64,000 bases of DNA from CAYNUJ01 sp964573255 (GCA_964573255.1 CAZNJB010000007.1:1-64000), one strand, 5' to 3'; numbered from the stretch's first letter, positions 17,277-26,304 are shown. Numbers and translations are program-made. Notes: generated by a model from the sequence alone, not told the origin.

Positions 17277-18397
17277 TCTATCATCCGAAATATAACCTGT
17301 ACAATTTGGGAAAGAGCCATCCTTTCAGTCCGGTTAGAAATGAAATGACGCTCGATCTTTGGAGAAATCTTTGGAGTGGAACGGATTATGTTGAACCGGA
17401 ATTGATAACTCCAGATATTATTAAAAGTATTCACGATACTGAATATGTCGAAATTGTTGAAGCCCTTTCGAAAGGGGAAGATATACCAGATACAGAAAGC
17501 TACGGATTGGGAACGGCTGATAATCCAATTACGGAAGGTATGGCTGAAGGTGCACGTTGGCAATGCGCGGGAACTCTGCTTGGCGCCAAATTGCTTTTGC
17601 AGGGGAAGGCAAAGAGAGTTCTGCAATTGGGAGGTGGTTTTCATCACGCTCATTATAATTTCGCTGCGGGATTTTGCATTTATAACGATATGGCTTTGGC
17701 GATCAAGGAAATGACAAATGCCGGATGGCACGTTTTGTATCTCGATATCGATGTGCATCACGGCGATGGGGTGCAAGAATTATTTTATTCCGATGGAAAC
17801 GTTTTAACTATTTCTATTCACGAATCGGGTGAATATATCTTCCCCGGTTCAGGTTGGCTGCATCAATTGGGGCAGGGAAGCGGAAGGTCTTTGAAATTGA
17901 ATTTCCCCTTAGAGCCTTTTACCGAAGGTGAAAGCTATTTCTCTGTTTTATCAACTGTGTTGGAAGAATCGCTTTCATATTTCCGTCCTGACGCCGTGGT
18001 TATACAAGCCGGCGCAGATGCTCATTTTTCCGATCCGCTGGCAGATTTGATGCTTACCACTATGGATTACAAAATTATTTTCGAGAAGATAATCTTGTTA
18101 ATCGAAAAATATGCAAACGGGAGAATGTTATTTACATTAGGCGGAGGATATTCAATGGGAGCCGCATTTCGTGTATGGACGATACTTTACTCCCTCTTAT
18201 TCGAAAAAGATGTTCCCGATAACTTGCCGGAAGATTGGGTGGCTAAATGGAGCAAAATAACCGGGAATAAATTGCCCTTAAATTTGCATGATCCGCAGGA
18301 TTGTTATGAACCGATACCGAGAAGGGATAAAATTGTTAGTAGCAACATGGAACTAATTCAGCGTTTCAGGGATGCCGTTGCGCCTTATTGGTTTTGA
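17264..18397 (+). CDS. acuC: AcuC-like protein deacetylase (class I/II HDAC fold)
   Basis: A 377-aa zinc-dependent deacetylase. Zinc ligands are D163 and H165 in DIDVHHGDG and D252 in QAGADAH; the catalytic His pair is in GGGFHHAHY; the transition-state Tyr is Y296 in LGGGYSMGA. In Bacillus, AcuC reactivates acetylated Acs, and here it sits two genes after the Pat-like acetyltransferase. The ATG at 17264 overlaps acuB by 13 bp. A TTG 18 bp further upstream is possible but less likely. No sirtuin is present in the window. Confidence 0.9.
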   Translation: MQRLIYHPKYNLYNLGKSHPFSPVRNEMTLDLWRNLWSGTDYVEPELITPDIIKSIHDTEYVEIVEALSKGEDIPDTESYGLGTADNPITEGMAEGARWQCAGTLLGAKLLLQGKAKRVLQLGGGFHHAHYNFAAGFCIYNDMALAIKEMTNAGWHVLYLDIDVHHGDGVQELFYSDGNVLTISIHESGEYIFPGSGWLHQLGQGSGRSLKLNFPLEPFTEGESYFSVLSTVLEESLSYFRPDAVVIQAGADAHFSDPLADLMLTTMDYKIIFEKIILLIEKYANGRMLFTLGGGYSMGAAFRVWTILYSLLFEKDVPDNLPEDWVAKWSKITGNKLPLNLHDPQDCYEPIPRRDKIVSSNMELIQRFRDAVAPYWF

Positions 18398-18697
18398 AAA
18401 GAGAGTATTTGAAGTCGAAAATCTACTGGAAAATTTGCAAAAAAAGTTAATTCTGACCTATATAGTATCCGGAATTAGGGAAAATTCCAGAAATAATGAA
18501 TAAAAAAATTTTTAAACCATTTCGAAATCGTTGCGTAAATTAATTCAAAGGTATATATTTGTACTTCGTTTTTTGAAGACTATGTCATTTTAATGTTGAG
18601 ACGGAATTTCGAGAAGGTTGCAAAAAGTTATAGATGGTTAGGTTGAGATAGAAATTCCTATGAATGTTGTTTGAAAGAATTACAGCAATTCAAAAGT
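18398..18697. other. 300-bp intergenic region before tRNA-Leu
   Basis: No gene is seen. It holds a good match to a Bacteroidota-type promoter at 18531-18561, oriented toward the tRNAs. A small CTTC/GAAG hairpin around 18564-18578 follows the promoter. Confidence 0.5.
18531..18561 (+). promoter_or_regulatory. Candidate Bacteroidota-type promoter for the tRNA genes
   Basis: TATATTTG (18554-18561) fits TAnnTTTG exactly. A TTG at 18531-18533 lies 20 bp upstream, as expected for the -33 element. Transcription would start about 130 bp before tRNA-Leu. Confidence 0.4.
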
Positions 18698-18785
18698 GCC
18701 GGGGTGGCGGAATTGGTAGACGCACAGGACTTAAAATCCTGTGTCCTTTTAGGACGTGCCGGTTCGAGCCCGGCCCTCGGTACCA
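18698..18785 (+). tRNA. tRNA-Leu (UAA)
   Basis: An 88-nt type II tRNA with encoded CCA. The acceptor GCCGGGG pairs with CCTCGGT, allowing two G-U pairs. The anticodon stem ACAGGA/TCCTGT encloses loop CTTAAAA, anticodon TAA. The long variable arm is GTCC-TTTT-GGAC, and the T arm has GGTTCGAGCC. Confidence 0.96.
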
Positions 18786-18870
18786 AATTATTTTCAAGCA
18801 AAAAGGGTAGAGTAAAAAGTTCAGTCGGTGATTTTATCAGCAATGTTCCTTGCTTTTTACTTATAACCCG

Positions 18871-18892
18871 CCTTTGCAATTCACTGCGAAGG
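18871..18892 (+). other. Stem-loop between the two tRNA genes
   Basis: CCTTTGCA, loop ATTCAC, TGCGAAGG form an 8-bp stem with one G-T pair. It is followed by TAAGCTTTTAA, a poor T-run, so it may be a processing signal or a weak terminator. Confidence 0.3.
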
Positions 18893-18970
18893 TAAGCTTT
18901 TAACCCTCTTTCGCTGAACCTGATTTCCTTTAAGCAGGTCTGCGGAGTACGAACAATGTACTGGCTCTTT

Positions 18971-19047
18971 GGGTTCTTAGCTCAGTTGGTTAGAGCGTCT
19001 GCTTGACGTGCAGAAGGTCAGAGGTTCGACTCCTCTAGAACCCACCA
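18971..19047 (+). tRNA. tRNA-Val (GAC)
   Basis: A 77-nt tRNA with encoded CCA. The acceptor GGGTTCT/AGAACCC pairs perfectly, the D arm is GCTCAGTTGGTTAGAGC, the anticodon stem TCTGC/GCAGA encloses loop TTGACGT, anticodon GAC, and the T arm is AGAGGTTCGACTCCTCT. Confidence 0.96.
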
Positions 19048-19131
19048 ATTTCTGATTGTGACTAATTGTACCTTGACGGATTTTGATATTATTAACTGGG
19101 AGATCTCTCCTTTAAGCTGAAAACGGGTAAA

Positions 19132-21078
19132 ATGGAAAATATAAAAGTAAAATTACCGGACGGCTCCGTAAGAGAAGTTGAAAAAGGTATTACAGCATTA
19201 GAAGTAGCCAAATCTATCTCTCCAAGATTAGCCAGTGATGCTCTTGCCGTTAAAATCGATGGTGTTGTTAAAGAGGTTTATACTAAGCTTGAAAATGACT
19301 GCGAATTGCAGATTTTAACGTTTAAAGACGATGAAGGCAAAGAAACCTATTGGCATTCTTCTTCCCATTTGATGGCTCATGCAATAAAATCTCTCTATCC
19401 TGAAGCTAAATTCGGTGTTGGTCCGGCAATAGAAACAGGTTTTTATTACGATTTTGACATAAATAAAAATTTATCGGAAGATGATCTTCGTGTGATTGAG
19501 CAGAAAATGCTCGAACTTGCCAAGGAAGGAAATCCTTTTCAGAGAGAAGAATTATCCAAAGAAGAAGCGCTGGAATTTTTCCGCAAACAAAATGATGAAT
19601 ACAAACTAGAAATTATCAGCGAACTCGACGAAGAAAAGGATACTATAAGTTTATATCACGAAGGTGATTTTACGGACTTATGTACCGGTCCCCATTTACC
19701 CGACACATCCAAAATTAAATATGTTAAATTATTGAGCGTTTCCGGTTCTTATTGGAGAGGAGACGAGAACAATAAGCAGTTACAGAGAATTTACGGAGTC
19801 TCTTTCCCTAAAAAGAAACTGCTGGATGAATATCTCGAAAGATTGGAAGAAGCGAAGAGGAGAGACCACAGAAAATTGGGTAGAGAGTTAGAACTCTTTT
19901 ATATTACACCCAAAGTAGGTGCAGGACTTCCTTTGTGGCTTCCTAAAGGTGCAATCCTTCGTGATACTCTTGAGAGATTTTTACGTGAAGAACAGATGAA
20001 ACGTGGTTATTCGCCCGTTGTTACTCCACATATTGGGAATATCGAATTATACAAAACCAGCGGTCACTATCCTTATTATAAAGATAGTCAGTTCCCTACG
20101 CTAAAATTTGAAAACAGTTCTGAAGAATATTTATTGAAACCTATGAACTGTCCGCATCACTTTCAAATTTATGCCTCCAAACCAAGGAGTTACAGAGATC
20201 TTCCTATAAGATTAGCCGAATTCGGAACTGTTTACCGCTATGAGCAATCTGGCGAGCTCAACGGATTAACTCGCGTGCGTTCCTTTGCCGTTGATGATTC
20301 CCATATTTTCGTGCGTCAGGATCAATTGAAAGATGAGATTTGTGATGTTATCGAATTGATCCAAAAAGTTTTTTCTGCTGTAGGCTTTAAAGATTTTACT
20401 ACTCAATTGTCTTTCAGAGATGATAATGAGGAAAAATACGGCGGAGATATAGCACTTTGGGAAAGGGCACAGAGAGAGATTAAAGAAGCCGCCGATGAAA
20501 TGGGATTAAATTATATCATCGAAGAAGGTGAAGCAGCTTTCTACGGCCCTAAAATCGATTTTATGATTCGTGATGCTCTGGGCAGAAAGTGGCAGCTTGG
20601 TACTGTTCAGATTGATTACGTTATGCCGGAAAGATTTGATTTGGAATATACCGGAAGTGACGGACAGAAACATCGTCCGGTGGTGGTTCACCGAGCTCCT
20701 TTCGGTTCTTTAGAAAGATTTATTGGCGTATTGATTGAACATTTTGCCGGTAATTTTCCCGTTTGGCTTGCACCAATTCAAGCTGTTGTTATTCCTGTTT
20801 CACAAAATTTTGCTGATTACGGCAATAAAATATATAATGAATTGGTTGAAAAGGGTTTCAGGGTTGAAATTGATTTGCGTAATGAGAAGATTGGATATAA
20901 AATACGCGAATGGGAAACTCAGAAGGTTCCTTATATGCTGATTGTAGGTGAAAAAGAAGAGACAAATAATACAGTTTCTGTAAGAGCTCATATGAAGGGC
21001 GATCAAGGAGAGTTGAGTTTATCAGAATTTAATTCTAAATTAGAAGTTGAAATTAAAAACAGAACTATTAACAAATAG
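19132..21078 (+). CDS. thrS: Threonyl-tRNA synthetase
   Basis: A 648-aa class II synthetase that charges tRNA-Thr. Domains: TGS (1-62), the SAD editing domain (about 165-225), the catalytic core (about 270-540) with MNCPHHF, where C340 is a zinc ligand, and the anticodon-binding domain (about 545-640). The length is normal for the family. It is the first gene of the conserved thrS-infC-rpmI-rplT-pheS-pheT order. Only a weak ribosome site (GGGTAAA) precedes the ATG. No T-box is visible in the 84-bp leader. Confidence 0.97.
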   Translation: MENIKVKLPDGSVREVEKGITALEVAKSISPRLASDALAVKIDGVVKEVYTKLENDCELQILTFKDDEGKETYWHSSSHLMAHAIKSLYPEAKFGVGPAIETGFYYDFDINKNLSEDDLRVIEQKMLELAKEGNPFQREELSKEEALEFFRKQNDEYKLEIISELDEEKDTISLYHEGDFTDLCTGPHLPDTSKIKYVKLLSVSGSYWRGDENNKQLQRIYGVSFPKKKLLDEYLERLEEAKRRDHRKLGRELELFYITPKVGAGLPLWLPKGAILRDTLERFLREEQMKRGYSPVVTPHIGNIELYKTSGHYPYYKDSQFPTLKFENSSEEYLLKPMNCPHHFQIYASKPRSYRDLPIRLAEFGTVYRYEQSGELNGLTRVRSFAVDDSHIFVRQDQLKDEICDVIELIQKVFSAVGFKDFTTQLSFRDDNEEKYGGDIALWERAQREIKEAADEMGLNYIIEEGEAAFYGPKIDFMIRDALGRKWQLGTVQIDYVMPERFDLEYTGSDGQKHRPVVVHRAPFGSLERFIGVLIEHFAGNFPVWLAPIQAVVIPVSQNFADYGNKIYNELVEKGFRVEIDLRNEKIGYKIREWETQKVPYMLIVGEKEETNNTVSVRAHMKGDQGELSLSEFNSKLEVEIKNRTINK

Positions 21079-21089
21079 CGAGGTAACTT

Positions 21090-21620
21090 ATCGCACAAAG
21101 AAACTATCGAATTAATAACAGTATCGATGCCTCAGAAGTAAGGGTAATCGATGATAAGGGGGAGCAACTTGGGGTTATGTCATTAAGGAACGCCCTCGAA
21201 CTGGCAAACGAAAAAGAGCTTGATTTGGTTGAAATTGCGCCACAGGCTAAGCCGCCTGTTTGTAAGATAATCGATTACGGAAAATTCACTTACGAGCAGC
21301 AGAAGAAAGAAAAGTTAGCAAAAAAGAAACAGCATGTTACACTGCTAAAAGAAATTAGGTTGCATCCAAATACTGATACGCACGATTTTATGTTCAAAGC
21401 TCGTCATGCGCGCAACTTTTTGAATGAAGGTAATAAAGTGAAAGTTGCAGTTATATTTAAGGGCCGCGAACTGGCGTACACAGAAAACGGAAAAAAATTA
21501 TTGCTTAAGTTCATTGAAGAACTTTCTGAAGATGCAAAAGTTGAAAGTAATATAAAGTTTGAAGGGCGAACAATGCATGCGATACTCGCCCCTCAAAAGA
21601 GTAAAGGTAAAAATAAATAA
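21090..21620 (+). CDS. infC: Translation initiation factor IF-3, AUC start codon
   Basis: A 176-aa IF-3 that binds the 30S subunit and checks start codons. The N-terminal domain begins IAQRNYRINNSI, and the linker and C-terminal domain follow (HPNTDTHDFMFKARHARNFL). The first in-frame ATG (21177) would delete about 29 conserved residues. The frame upstream is closed by TAA at 21084, and no ATG, GTG or TTG lies between. The only fitting start is ATC at 21090, with GAGG at 21080-21083 six bases before it. Non-canonical AUU/AUC starts are known for infC and let IF-3 repress its own synthesis. It lies 11 bp after thrS. Confidence 0.93.
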   Translation: MAQRNYRINNSIDASEVRVIDDKGEQLGVMSLRNALELANEKELDLVEIAPQAKPPVCKIIDYGKFTYEQQKKEKLAKKKQHVTLLKEIRLHPNTDTHDFMFKARHARNFLNEGNKVKVAVIFKGRELAYTENGKKLLLKFIEELSEDAKVESNIKFEGRTMHAILAPQKSKGKNK

Positions 21621-21634
21621 CGATAAGGTGTATT

Positions 21635-21826
21635 ATGCCAAAGATGAAAAGCAACAGAGGAGCCGCTAAAACCTTTAGGAAAACCGGTTCCGGCAAATTC
21701 AAAAGAAACAAAGCTTATCTTGCGCATATTCTTACCTCAAAATCTCAAAAGAGGAAAAGAAACTTACGCAAGGCAACTTTGGTTTCTAAAGCTGACTCGA
21801 AAAGAGTTAGAGAAATGGTTCAATAA
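21635..21826 (+). CDS. rpmI: 50S ribosomal protein L35
   Basis: A 63-aa, highly basic protein with the family start MPKMKSNRGAAKTFRKTGSGK. It is the normal length for L35 and lies between infC and rplT, as in most bacteria. It has an AAGG ribosome site upstream. Confidence 0.97.
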   Translation: MPKMKSNRGAAKTFRKTGSGKFKRNKAYLAHILTSKSQKRKRNLRKATLVSKADSKRVREMVQ

Positions 21827-21856
21827 TTTTTTAACAATTAATTAAGAGGATTAGCT

Positions 21857-22204
21857 ATGCCTAGAGCTAAAAATAACGTTTCTTCTCGTAAAAGAAGAAA
21901 AAAAATATTAGATATGGCTAAGGGTTCTTGGGGTGCCCGAGGTAACGTTTACACCGTTGCTAAACACTCCGTTGAAAAAGGTCTTCAGCATGCTTATAAA
22001 GACCGCAAGCAGAAAAAAAGAAGTTTCCGTAAATTGTGGATTGCACGTATCAACGCTGCAGCAAGAGAAAACGGAACAACTTATTCAAGACTCATTCACG
22101 GTATGAAAGAAAAAGGCGTTACGGTTAACAGAAAAGTTCTTGCCAACTTAGCTGTTGAAAATCCGCAGGCTTTTAAAGATATAGTTAAATTTGTATTAAG
22201 CTAA
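21857..22204 (+). CDS. rplT: 50S ribosomal protein L20
   Basis: A 115-aa basic protein (MPRAKNNVSSRKRRKKIL, then the GARGNVYTVAKHSVEK region) of standard length. L20 assembles early on 23S rRNA and in several bacteria represses its own operon; the infC-rpmI leader could contain such a site, but I do not see one clearly. GAGGA precedes the ATG. Confidence 0.97.
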   Translation: MPRAKNNVSSRKRRKKILDMAKGSWGARGNVYTVAKHSVEKGLQHAYKDRKQKKRSFRKLWIARINAAARENGTTYSRLIHGMKEKGVTVNRKVLANLAVENPQAFKDIVKFVLS

Positions 22205-22211
22205 TTTTTTT

Positions 22212-22251
22212 ACCCCTTCATATCGTTTGTGTATATGAAGGGGTGAATTTT
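22212..22251 (+). terminator. Hairpin between rplT and pheS (terminator or attenuator)
   Basis: ACCCCTTCATAT (22212-22223), a 9-nt loop, ATATGAAGGGGT (22233-22244) form a perfect 12-bp stem with GAATTTT after it. The T-run is short, so read-through into pheST is likely. On the minus strand the stem is followed by an A/T-rich run. It ends about 25 bp before the pheS start. Confidence 0.55.
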
Positions 22252-22270
22252 AAATTGTTGTGGTTTTGAT

Positions 22271-23260
22271 ATGGAAGAAAAAATAAACGGCATACGTGAA
22301 GAATTTAAAGCGGATATAGAAGCCGCAAAAGATTTAAAAACGCTCGAAGAAATTCGCATTAAATATCTCTCCCGCAAGGGCTCTCTTTCGACCCTTTTCG
22401 ATGAATTCAAAACCCTTCCCAAGGAAGAAAAACCAAAGTATGGTAAGGAACTCAATCTACTTAAAAATTTTGTTACCTCGTTATTCGAAGAAAAGAAAAA
22501 CGAGCTTGAGAAGGAAGCTCAAAGCGGTGGAGTAGAAATAGACCTTTCGCTGCCCGGGAAAGTAGAGAAACTCGGTTCTACTCATATACTGACCCAAACA
22601 TTGAATGAAATAAGAGATATTTTCAAAGGGCTTGGTTTTTCTGTTTATGAAGGTCCGGAACTCGAATCGGATTATTATAATTTTGAACAATTAAATTTCC
22701 CAGAAGACCATCCGGCACGCGATATGCAGGATACATTCTTTATTAATGATAAATTTTTAATGAGAACTCACACATCTCCCGTACAGATTAGATTGATGGA
22801 GAGAGTAAATCCGCCGTTGAGAGCAATAATGCCGGGACGAGTATTTAGGAATGAAGCAATTAGCGCAAAATCGTATTGTTTGTTCCATCAAGTAGAAGGA
22901 TTAGTTGTCGATACGGATATTACATTTGCCGAATTAAAAGCAACTTTGGTATATTTTGCTAAGCAATTTTTCGGGCAGAATGTGAAATTCAGATTCAGAC
23001 CCAGTTTCTTCCCATTTACCGAACCTTCGGCAGAAGTGGACATTTGGTGGGAAGTTCCGGGTAAAGAAGGAAAGTGGCTCGAGATATTGGGCTGCGGTAT
23101 GGTTGACCCGAATGTATTGAATAATGTTAATATAGATTCAGAAAAATATACCGGGTATGCTTTCGGTATGGGTGTTGAACGTATGGCAATGCTGAAATAC
23201 GGCATTGACGACATTCGTGTTTTTTATGATAACGATAACAGATTCTTGCAACAATTCTAA
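22271..23260 (+). CDS. pheS: Phenylalanyl-tRNA synthetase alpha subunit
   Basis: A 329-aa class II alpha subunit. It has an N-terminal coiled-coil arm (about 1-85) followed by the catalytic core with HPARDMQDTF, MRTHTSPVQIR, FHQVEGLVVD and the C-terminal GMGVERMAMLKYGIDDIR motif. It forms an alpha2-beta2 enzyme with PheT, encoded 16 bp downstream. No strong ribosome site is seen. Confidence 0.97.
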   Translation: MEEKINGIREEFKADIEAAKDLKTLEEIRIKYLSRKGSLSTLFDEFKTLPKEEKPKYGKELNLLKNFVTSLFEEKKNELEKEAQSGGVEIDLSLPGKVEKLGSTHILTQTLNEIRDIFKGLGFSVYEGPELESDYYNFEQLNFPEDHPARDMQDTFFINDKFLMRTHTSPVQIRLMERVNPPLRAIMPGRVFRNEAISAKSYCLFHQVEGLVVDTDITFAELKATLVYFAKQFFGQNVKFRFRPSFFPFTEPSAEVDIWWEVPGKEGKWLEILGCGMVDPNVLNNVNIDSEKYTGYAFGMGVERMAMLKYGIDDIRVFYDNDNRFLQQF

Positions 23261-23276
23261 ATACGGAGCTGAGTAA

Positions 23277-25676
23277 TTGAAAATTTCAGTTAAATGGTTG
23301 AACGATTACATTGATATTAAAGATAAAAATCCTCTAGACGTACTGGAGCAATTGACTGTTTCCGGTTTGGAGGTTGACGAAGTTGAAGATAAAGCCGGTG
23401 CATTGAAGAATATTGTAGTCGGATATGTAAAAGAAAAGAAAAAACATCCGAATGCAGATAAACTTTCGTTGTGCGTTGTTACTGACGGCGAAAAAGATTA
23501 TAACGTTGTATGCGGTGCTCCCAATGTGGAAGCGGGGCAGAAAATTGCTTTTGCAAAAATAGGCGCCATCATTCCGATGAACGGAATGGAAATGAAAAAA
23601 ACTAAAATCCGTGGTGAAGTATCGGAAGGGATGATATGCGCCGAAGACGAGCTTGGTCTTGGGAATGACCATTCCGGTATTATGGTATTGGATGAAAACC
23701 TTGAACCGGGAACCCCGATTGCAAAAGTATTTAATATAGATGACGTCGTTGCTGAAATTGATATTACTCCTAATAGGGCTGATGCTTTAAGTCACATAGG
23801 TATGGCTCGCGATTTGGCAGCTAGTTATAAGACTGTAGTAAAATACCCCGAATTAAATTTTAATGATGTTGGCGAAGATATAAACAACTTTGCTAAAATT
23901 GAGATTGTAGATTCTGAAGGTTGTCCCCGTTATACTGCAACAGTTGTTACGGGTGTAAAGGTAAAAGAATCTCCTGATTGGCTGAAAGAAAAATTACTTG
24001 CCGTTGGACTCCGTTCCATCAACAACGTAGTTGATATTACAAATTTTATAATGTATGAATTGGGTCAGCCGCTTCATGCTTTCGATTTGGATAAGTTAGC
24101 AGGAAGAAAAATAATTGTTAGAAAAGCGGGAAGTGAACAAAAATTTGTTACTCTGGATTCTAAAGAAAGAGAAATGGCTGCCGATGATCTGATGATTTGT
24201 GATGCAGAAAAACCGGTTGCGATTGCCGGAATTATGGGCGGCGAAAATTCTGAAGTGTCGGAAAATACTGTAAATGTGTTGATTGAAAGCGCTTATTTTA
24301 ATCCTTCCAGAATTCGTAAAACATCGAAGAGACTCGGTCTTTCTACCGATTCATCTTATAGATTTGAACGCGGATGTAATCCCGAAGGCACATTATTCGC
24401 TACTCAAAGAGCAGCGCAATTAATTGCCGAATTAGGAGGCGGAACGATTGCGAAAGGAGTCATCGATGTTTATCCTAATCCTTTAAAAAGAAAAAATGTA
24501 AAATTAAGATATAATAGAATTACTAAGATTCTCGGTTTTGAAATACCCAAAGATGAAGTAAAGGGTATTTTAATCGGATTGGGATTTGTAATTTTAGAGG
24601 AAAATGAAAATTCGTTAGGTGTGGAAGTCCCGTTATTCAGACACGATATTGAAAGGGAAATAGATTTAATCGAAGAGGTTGCCAGAATATTCGGATACAA
24701 TAATATCCCGTTGATCGAAAAGATAAACGTTCCGATGAAAGAAAGAATTGATCAATCTGCTTACAGAGATGAAGTAAGAAATATTCTTACCGGATTGGGA
24801 TATTATGAAATACTTAACAATTCAATGTTGAATAAGGAGCGTGCGGAGGAATTCGGGAAAGCTATTCCGGTTCTCAGTCCTCAAAGTATGGAAATGTCCA
24901 ACTTGAGAACTTCACTCATTCCCGGATTATTGATGACAATTTCAAGGAACTTGAAAGTTAGAGAAAGTAATTTGAAATTATTTGAAATAGGGCATATTTT
25001 TATTGGCAAGAATGATGTGATTGATTCGTTTGATGATTTTGTAGAAGAAGAACATTTAGTTTTGGCTGTTACAGGAAAGAAGAACGAAGACAGCTGGTAT
25101 CAAAAAGAAAGGGAATTTGATATTTTTGATATTAAAGGTGATGTTGAATCATTTTTGAATAAACTGAATATTAAAAGAAGTGATAAAGAATCTTATATTC
25201 TGGATTCCGATGCTCACTTCGAGTACAGAATAGTGAAAGAGTTCAAGAAAAATGTTTTTTGTACCGGTGGAAAGTTAAGCAAGGAATTGCTAAATAAATA
25301 TGATATTAACCAAGATGTGTTTATTTTCGACTTTAATATGGGAATAGTGAAAGAATTCCCTAAAAATATTAAAAAATATAAGCCGGTTTTAAGATTTCCA
25401 AAAGTTATAAGAGATTTTGCATTTGTACTGGATAAATCGGTAAATTACAAAGAAGTAATTAAAAGTATAAGACAAGGTAGTTCCAACTTGTTGAAAAATA
25501 TCACATTATTCGATATTTTTGAAAGTGAAAGTTTAGGCGAAGGTAAAAAAAGTATGGCGTTTCAATTAGAATATTATGACGAGAAACGCACATTAACAGA
25601 AGAAGAAGTTGAAAAAGACTTCTGGAACGCAATCGAAAATGTAAAGAAAAATTTGAAAGCAAAATTGCGAGGCTGA
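23277..25676 (+). CDS. pheT: Phenylalanyl-tRNA synthetase beta subunit
   Basis: A 799-aa subunit. Domains: tRNA-binding OB fold (about 40-150), B3/B4 editing domain (about 210-390, GQPLHAFDLDKL), B5 (about 405-475), the inactive synthetase core and the C-terminal ferredoxin-like anticodon-binding domain (about 705-797). The start is TTG at 23277, with GGAG at 23265-23268; no ATG fits better. The length is normal. Confidence 0.95.
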   Translation: MKISVKWLNDYIDIKDKNPLDVLEQLTVSGLEVDEVEDKAGALKNIVVGYVKEKKKHPNADKLSLCVVTDGEKDYNVVCGAPNVEAGQKIAFAKIGAIIPMNGMEMKKTKIRGEVSEGMICAEDELGLGNDHSGIMVLDENLEPGTPIAKVFNIDDVVAEIDITPNRADALSHIGMARDLAASYKTVVKYPELNFNDVGEDINNFAKIEIVDSEGCPRYTATVVTGVKVKESPDWLKEKLLAVGLRSINNVVDITNFIMYELGQPLHAFDLDKLAGRKIIVRKAGSEQKFVTLDSKEREMAADDLMICDAEKPVAIAGIMGGENSEVSENTVNVLIESAYFNPSRIRKTSKRLGLSTDSSYRFERGCNPEGTLFATQRAAQLIAELGGGTIAKGVIDVYPNPLKRKNVKLRYNRITKILGFEIPKDEVKGILIGLGFVILEENENSLGVEVPLFRHDIEREIDLIEEVARIFGYNNIPLIEKINVPMKERIDQSAYRDEVRNILTGLGYYEILNNSMLNKERAEEFGKAIPVLSPQSMEMSNLRTSLIPGLLMTISRNLKVRESNLKLFEIGHIFIGKNDVIDSFDDFVEEEHLVLAVTGKKNEDSWYQKEREFDIFDIKGDVESFLNKLNIKRSDKESYILDSDAHFEYRIVKEFKKNVFCTGGKLSKELLNKYDINQDVFIFDFNMGIVKEFPKNIKKYKPVLRFPKVIRDFAFVLDKSVNYKEVIKSIRQGSSNLLKNITLFDIFESESLGEGKKSMAFQLEYYDEKRTLTEEEVEKDFWNAIENVKKNLKAKLRG

Positions 25677-25677
25677 T

Positions 25678-25968
25678 TTGCCAGAATTATCGAAATATGA
25701 TTTCTTCATGGAAGAATTAAATTCACTCGAGAAGCAGATTTATGCTCTGGTTCAACGAGGTGAAGTAATGCTGGAAGAACAAGCAGCTCTGCAAAAGAAG
25801 ATTGAACAGTTAGAAACAGAAAACGAAGTATTAAGATTAAAAATTGAAGAATTGGAAAGTTTCAATCCCGGTACAGATGTTAGTAATTTGAGTACCGAGG
25901 ATAGGGAAGTATTAAAGAAAAAAATAGATGAATTTATTTCTAAGATCGATAATCATATCGGTTCTTAA
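25678..25968 (+). CDS. Small coiled-coil protein, possibly ZapB-like
   Basis: A 96-aa protein made mostly of one heptad-repeat coiled coil (about residues 10-65; LEEQAALQKKIEQLETENEVLRLKIEEL) with an acidic tail. The start is probably TTG at 25678, with GAGG six bases upstream; ATG 25708 is an alternative. It sits between pheT and zapA, and small coiled-coil proteins in this position are thought to be cell-division partners of ZapA. I can support only the coiled coil from the sequence. Confidence 0.7.
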   Translation: MPELSKYDFFMEELNSLEKQIYALVQRGEVMLEEQAALQKKIEQLETENEVLRLKIEELESFNPGTDVSNLSTEDREVLKKKIDEFISKIDNHIGS

Positions 25969-25998
25969 ACATATTGTTTGTATGATGGAAAGACAATA

Positions 25999-26298
25999 AT
26001 GAACGAAAAGAAGAAGCTTAAAGTAACAATACTTGGAAAAGAATATTCTCTATTGGTAGATAATCAGGATATAGCTGAAGAATTAGCTTCATATGTAGAT
26101 AAAGTTATGAAGGAAACCCAAGAAGAACTGGCGGATCAACCGACAGAGACAATAGCAATAATTGCCGCATTGAATATAGCATACGACTTATCGGTCGAAA
26201 AAAATAAATATCGCGAATTTAGTATTCAAGCGACAGATAAAATCAAAAAGATTAAGCTTCTATTGACCGAATCCAATTTATTGTCCACTCCATCATAA
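25999..26298 (+). CDS. zapA: Cell-division protein ZapA
   Basis: A 99-aa protein of the ZapA family, which binds FtsZ and bundles protofilaments at the division ring. The N-terminal part reads KVTILGKEYSLLVD and ends in a coiled coil with the conserved IAALNIAYDLSVEK region. The ATG at 25999 is chosen over an in-frame TTG at 25978 because GGAAAG sits six bases before it. A 6S RNA gene follows directly. Confidence 0.85.
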   Translation: MNEKKKLKVTILGKEYSLLVDNQDIAEELASYVDKVMKETQEELADQPTETIAIIAALNIAYDLSVEKNKYREFSIQATDKIKKIKLLLTESNLLSTPS

Positions 26299-26304
26299 GA
26301 AATT

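Noticed and set aside
18658..18895. Two short ORFs (both strands) over tRNA-Leu
   Set aside because: They are translations of the tRNA gene itself and its flanks; similar peptides arise from tRNA genes in many genomes.
19048..19131. T-box riboswitch ahead of thrS
   Set aside because: The leader is only 84 bp and lacks the conserved T-box sequence and antiterminator.
21177..21620. infC starting at the first ATG
   Set aside because: It would remove conserved N-terminal IF-3 residues, and no ribosome site precedes this ATG.
22212..22251. Strong terminator splitting the rplT and pheST operons
   Set aside because: The T-run after the stem is short and interrupted, so I call it only a possible attenuator.
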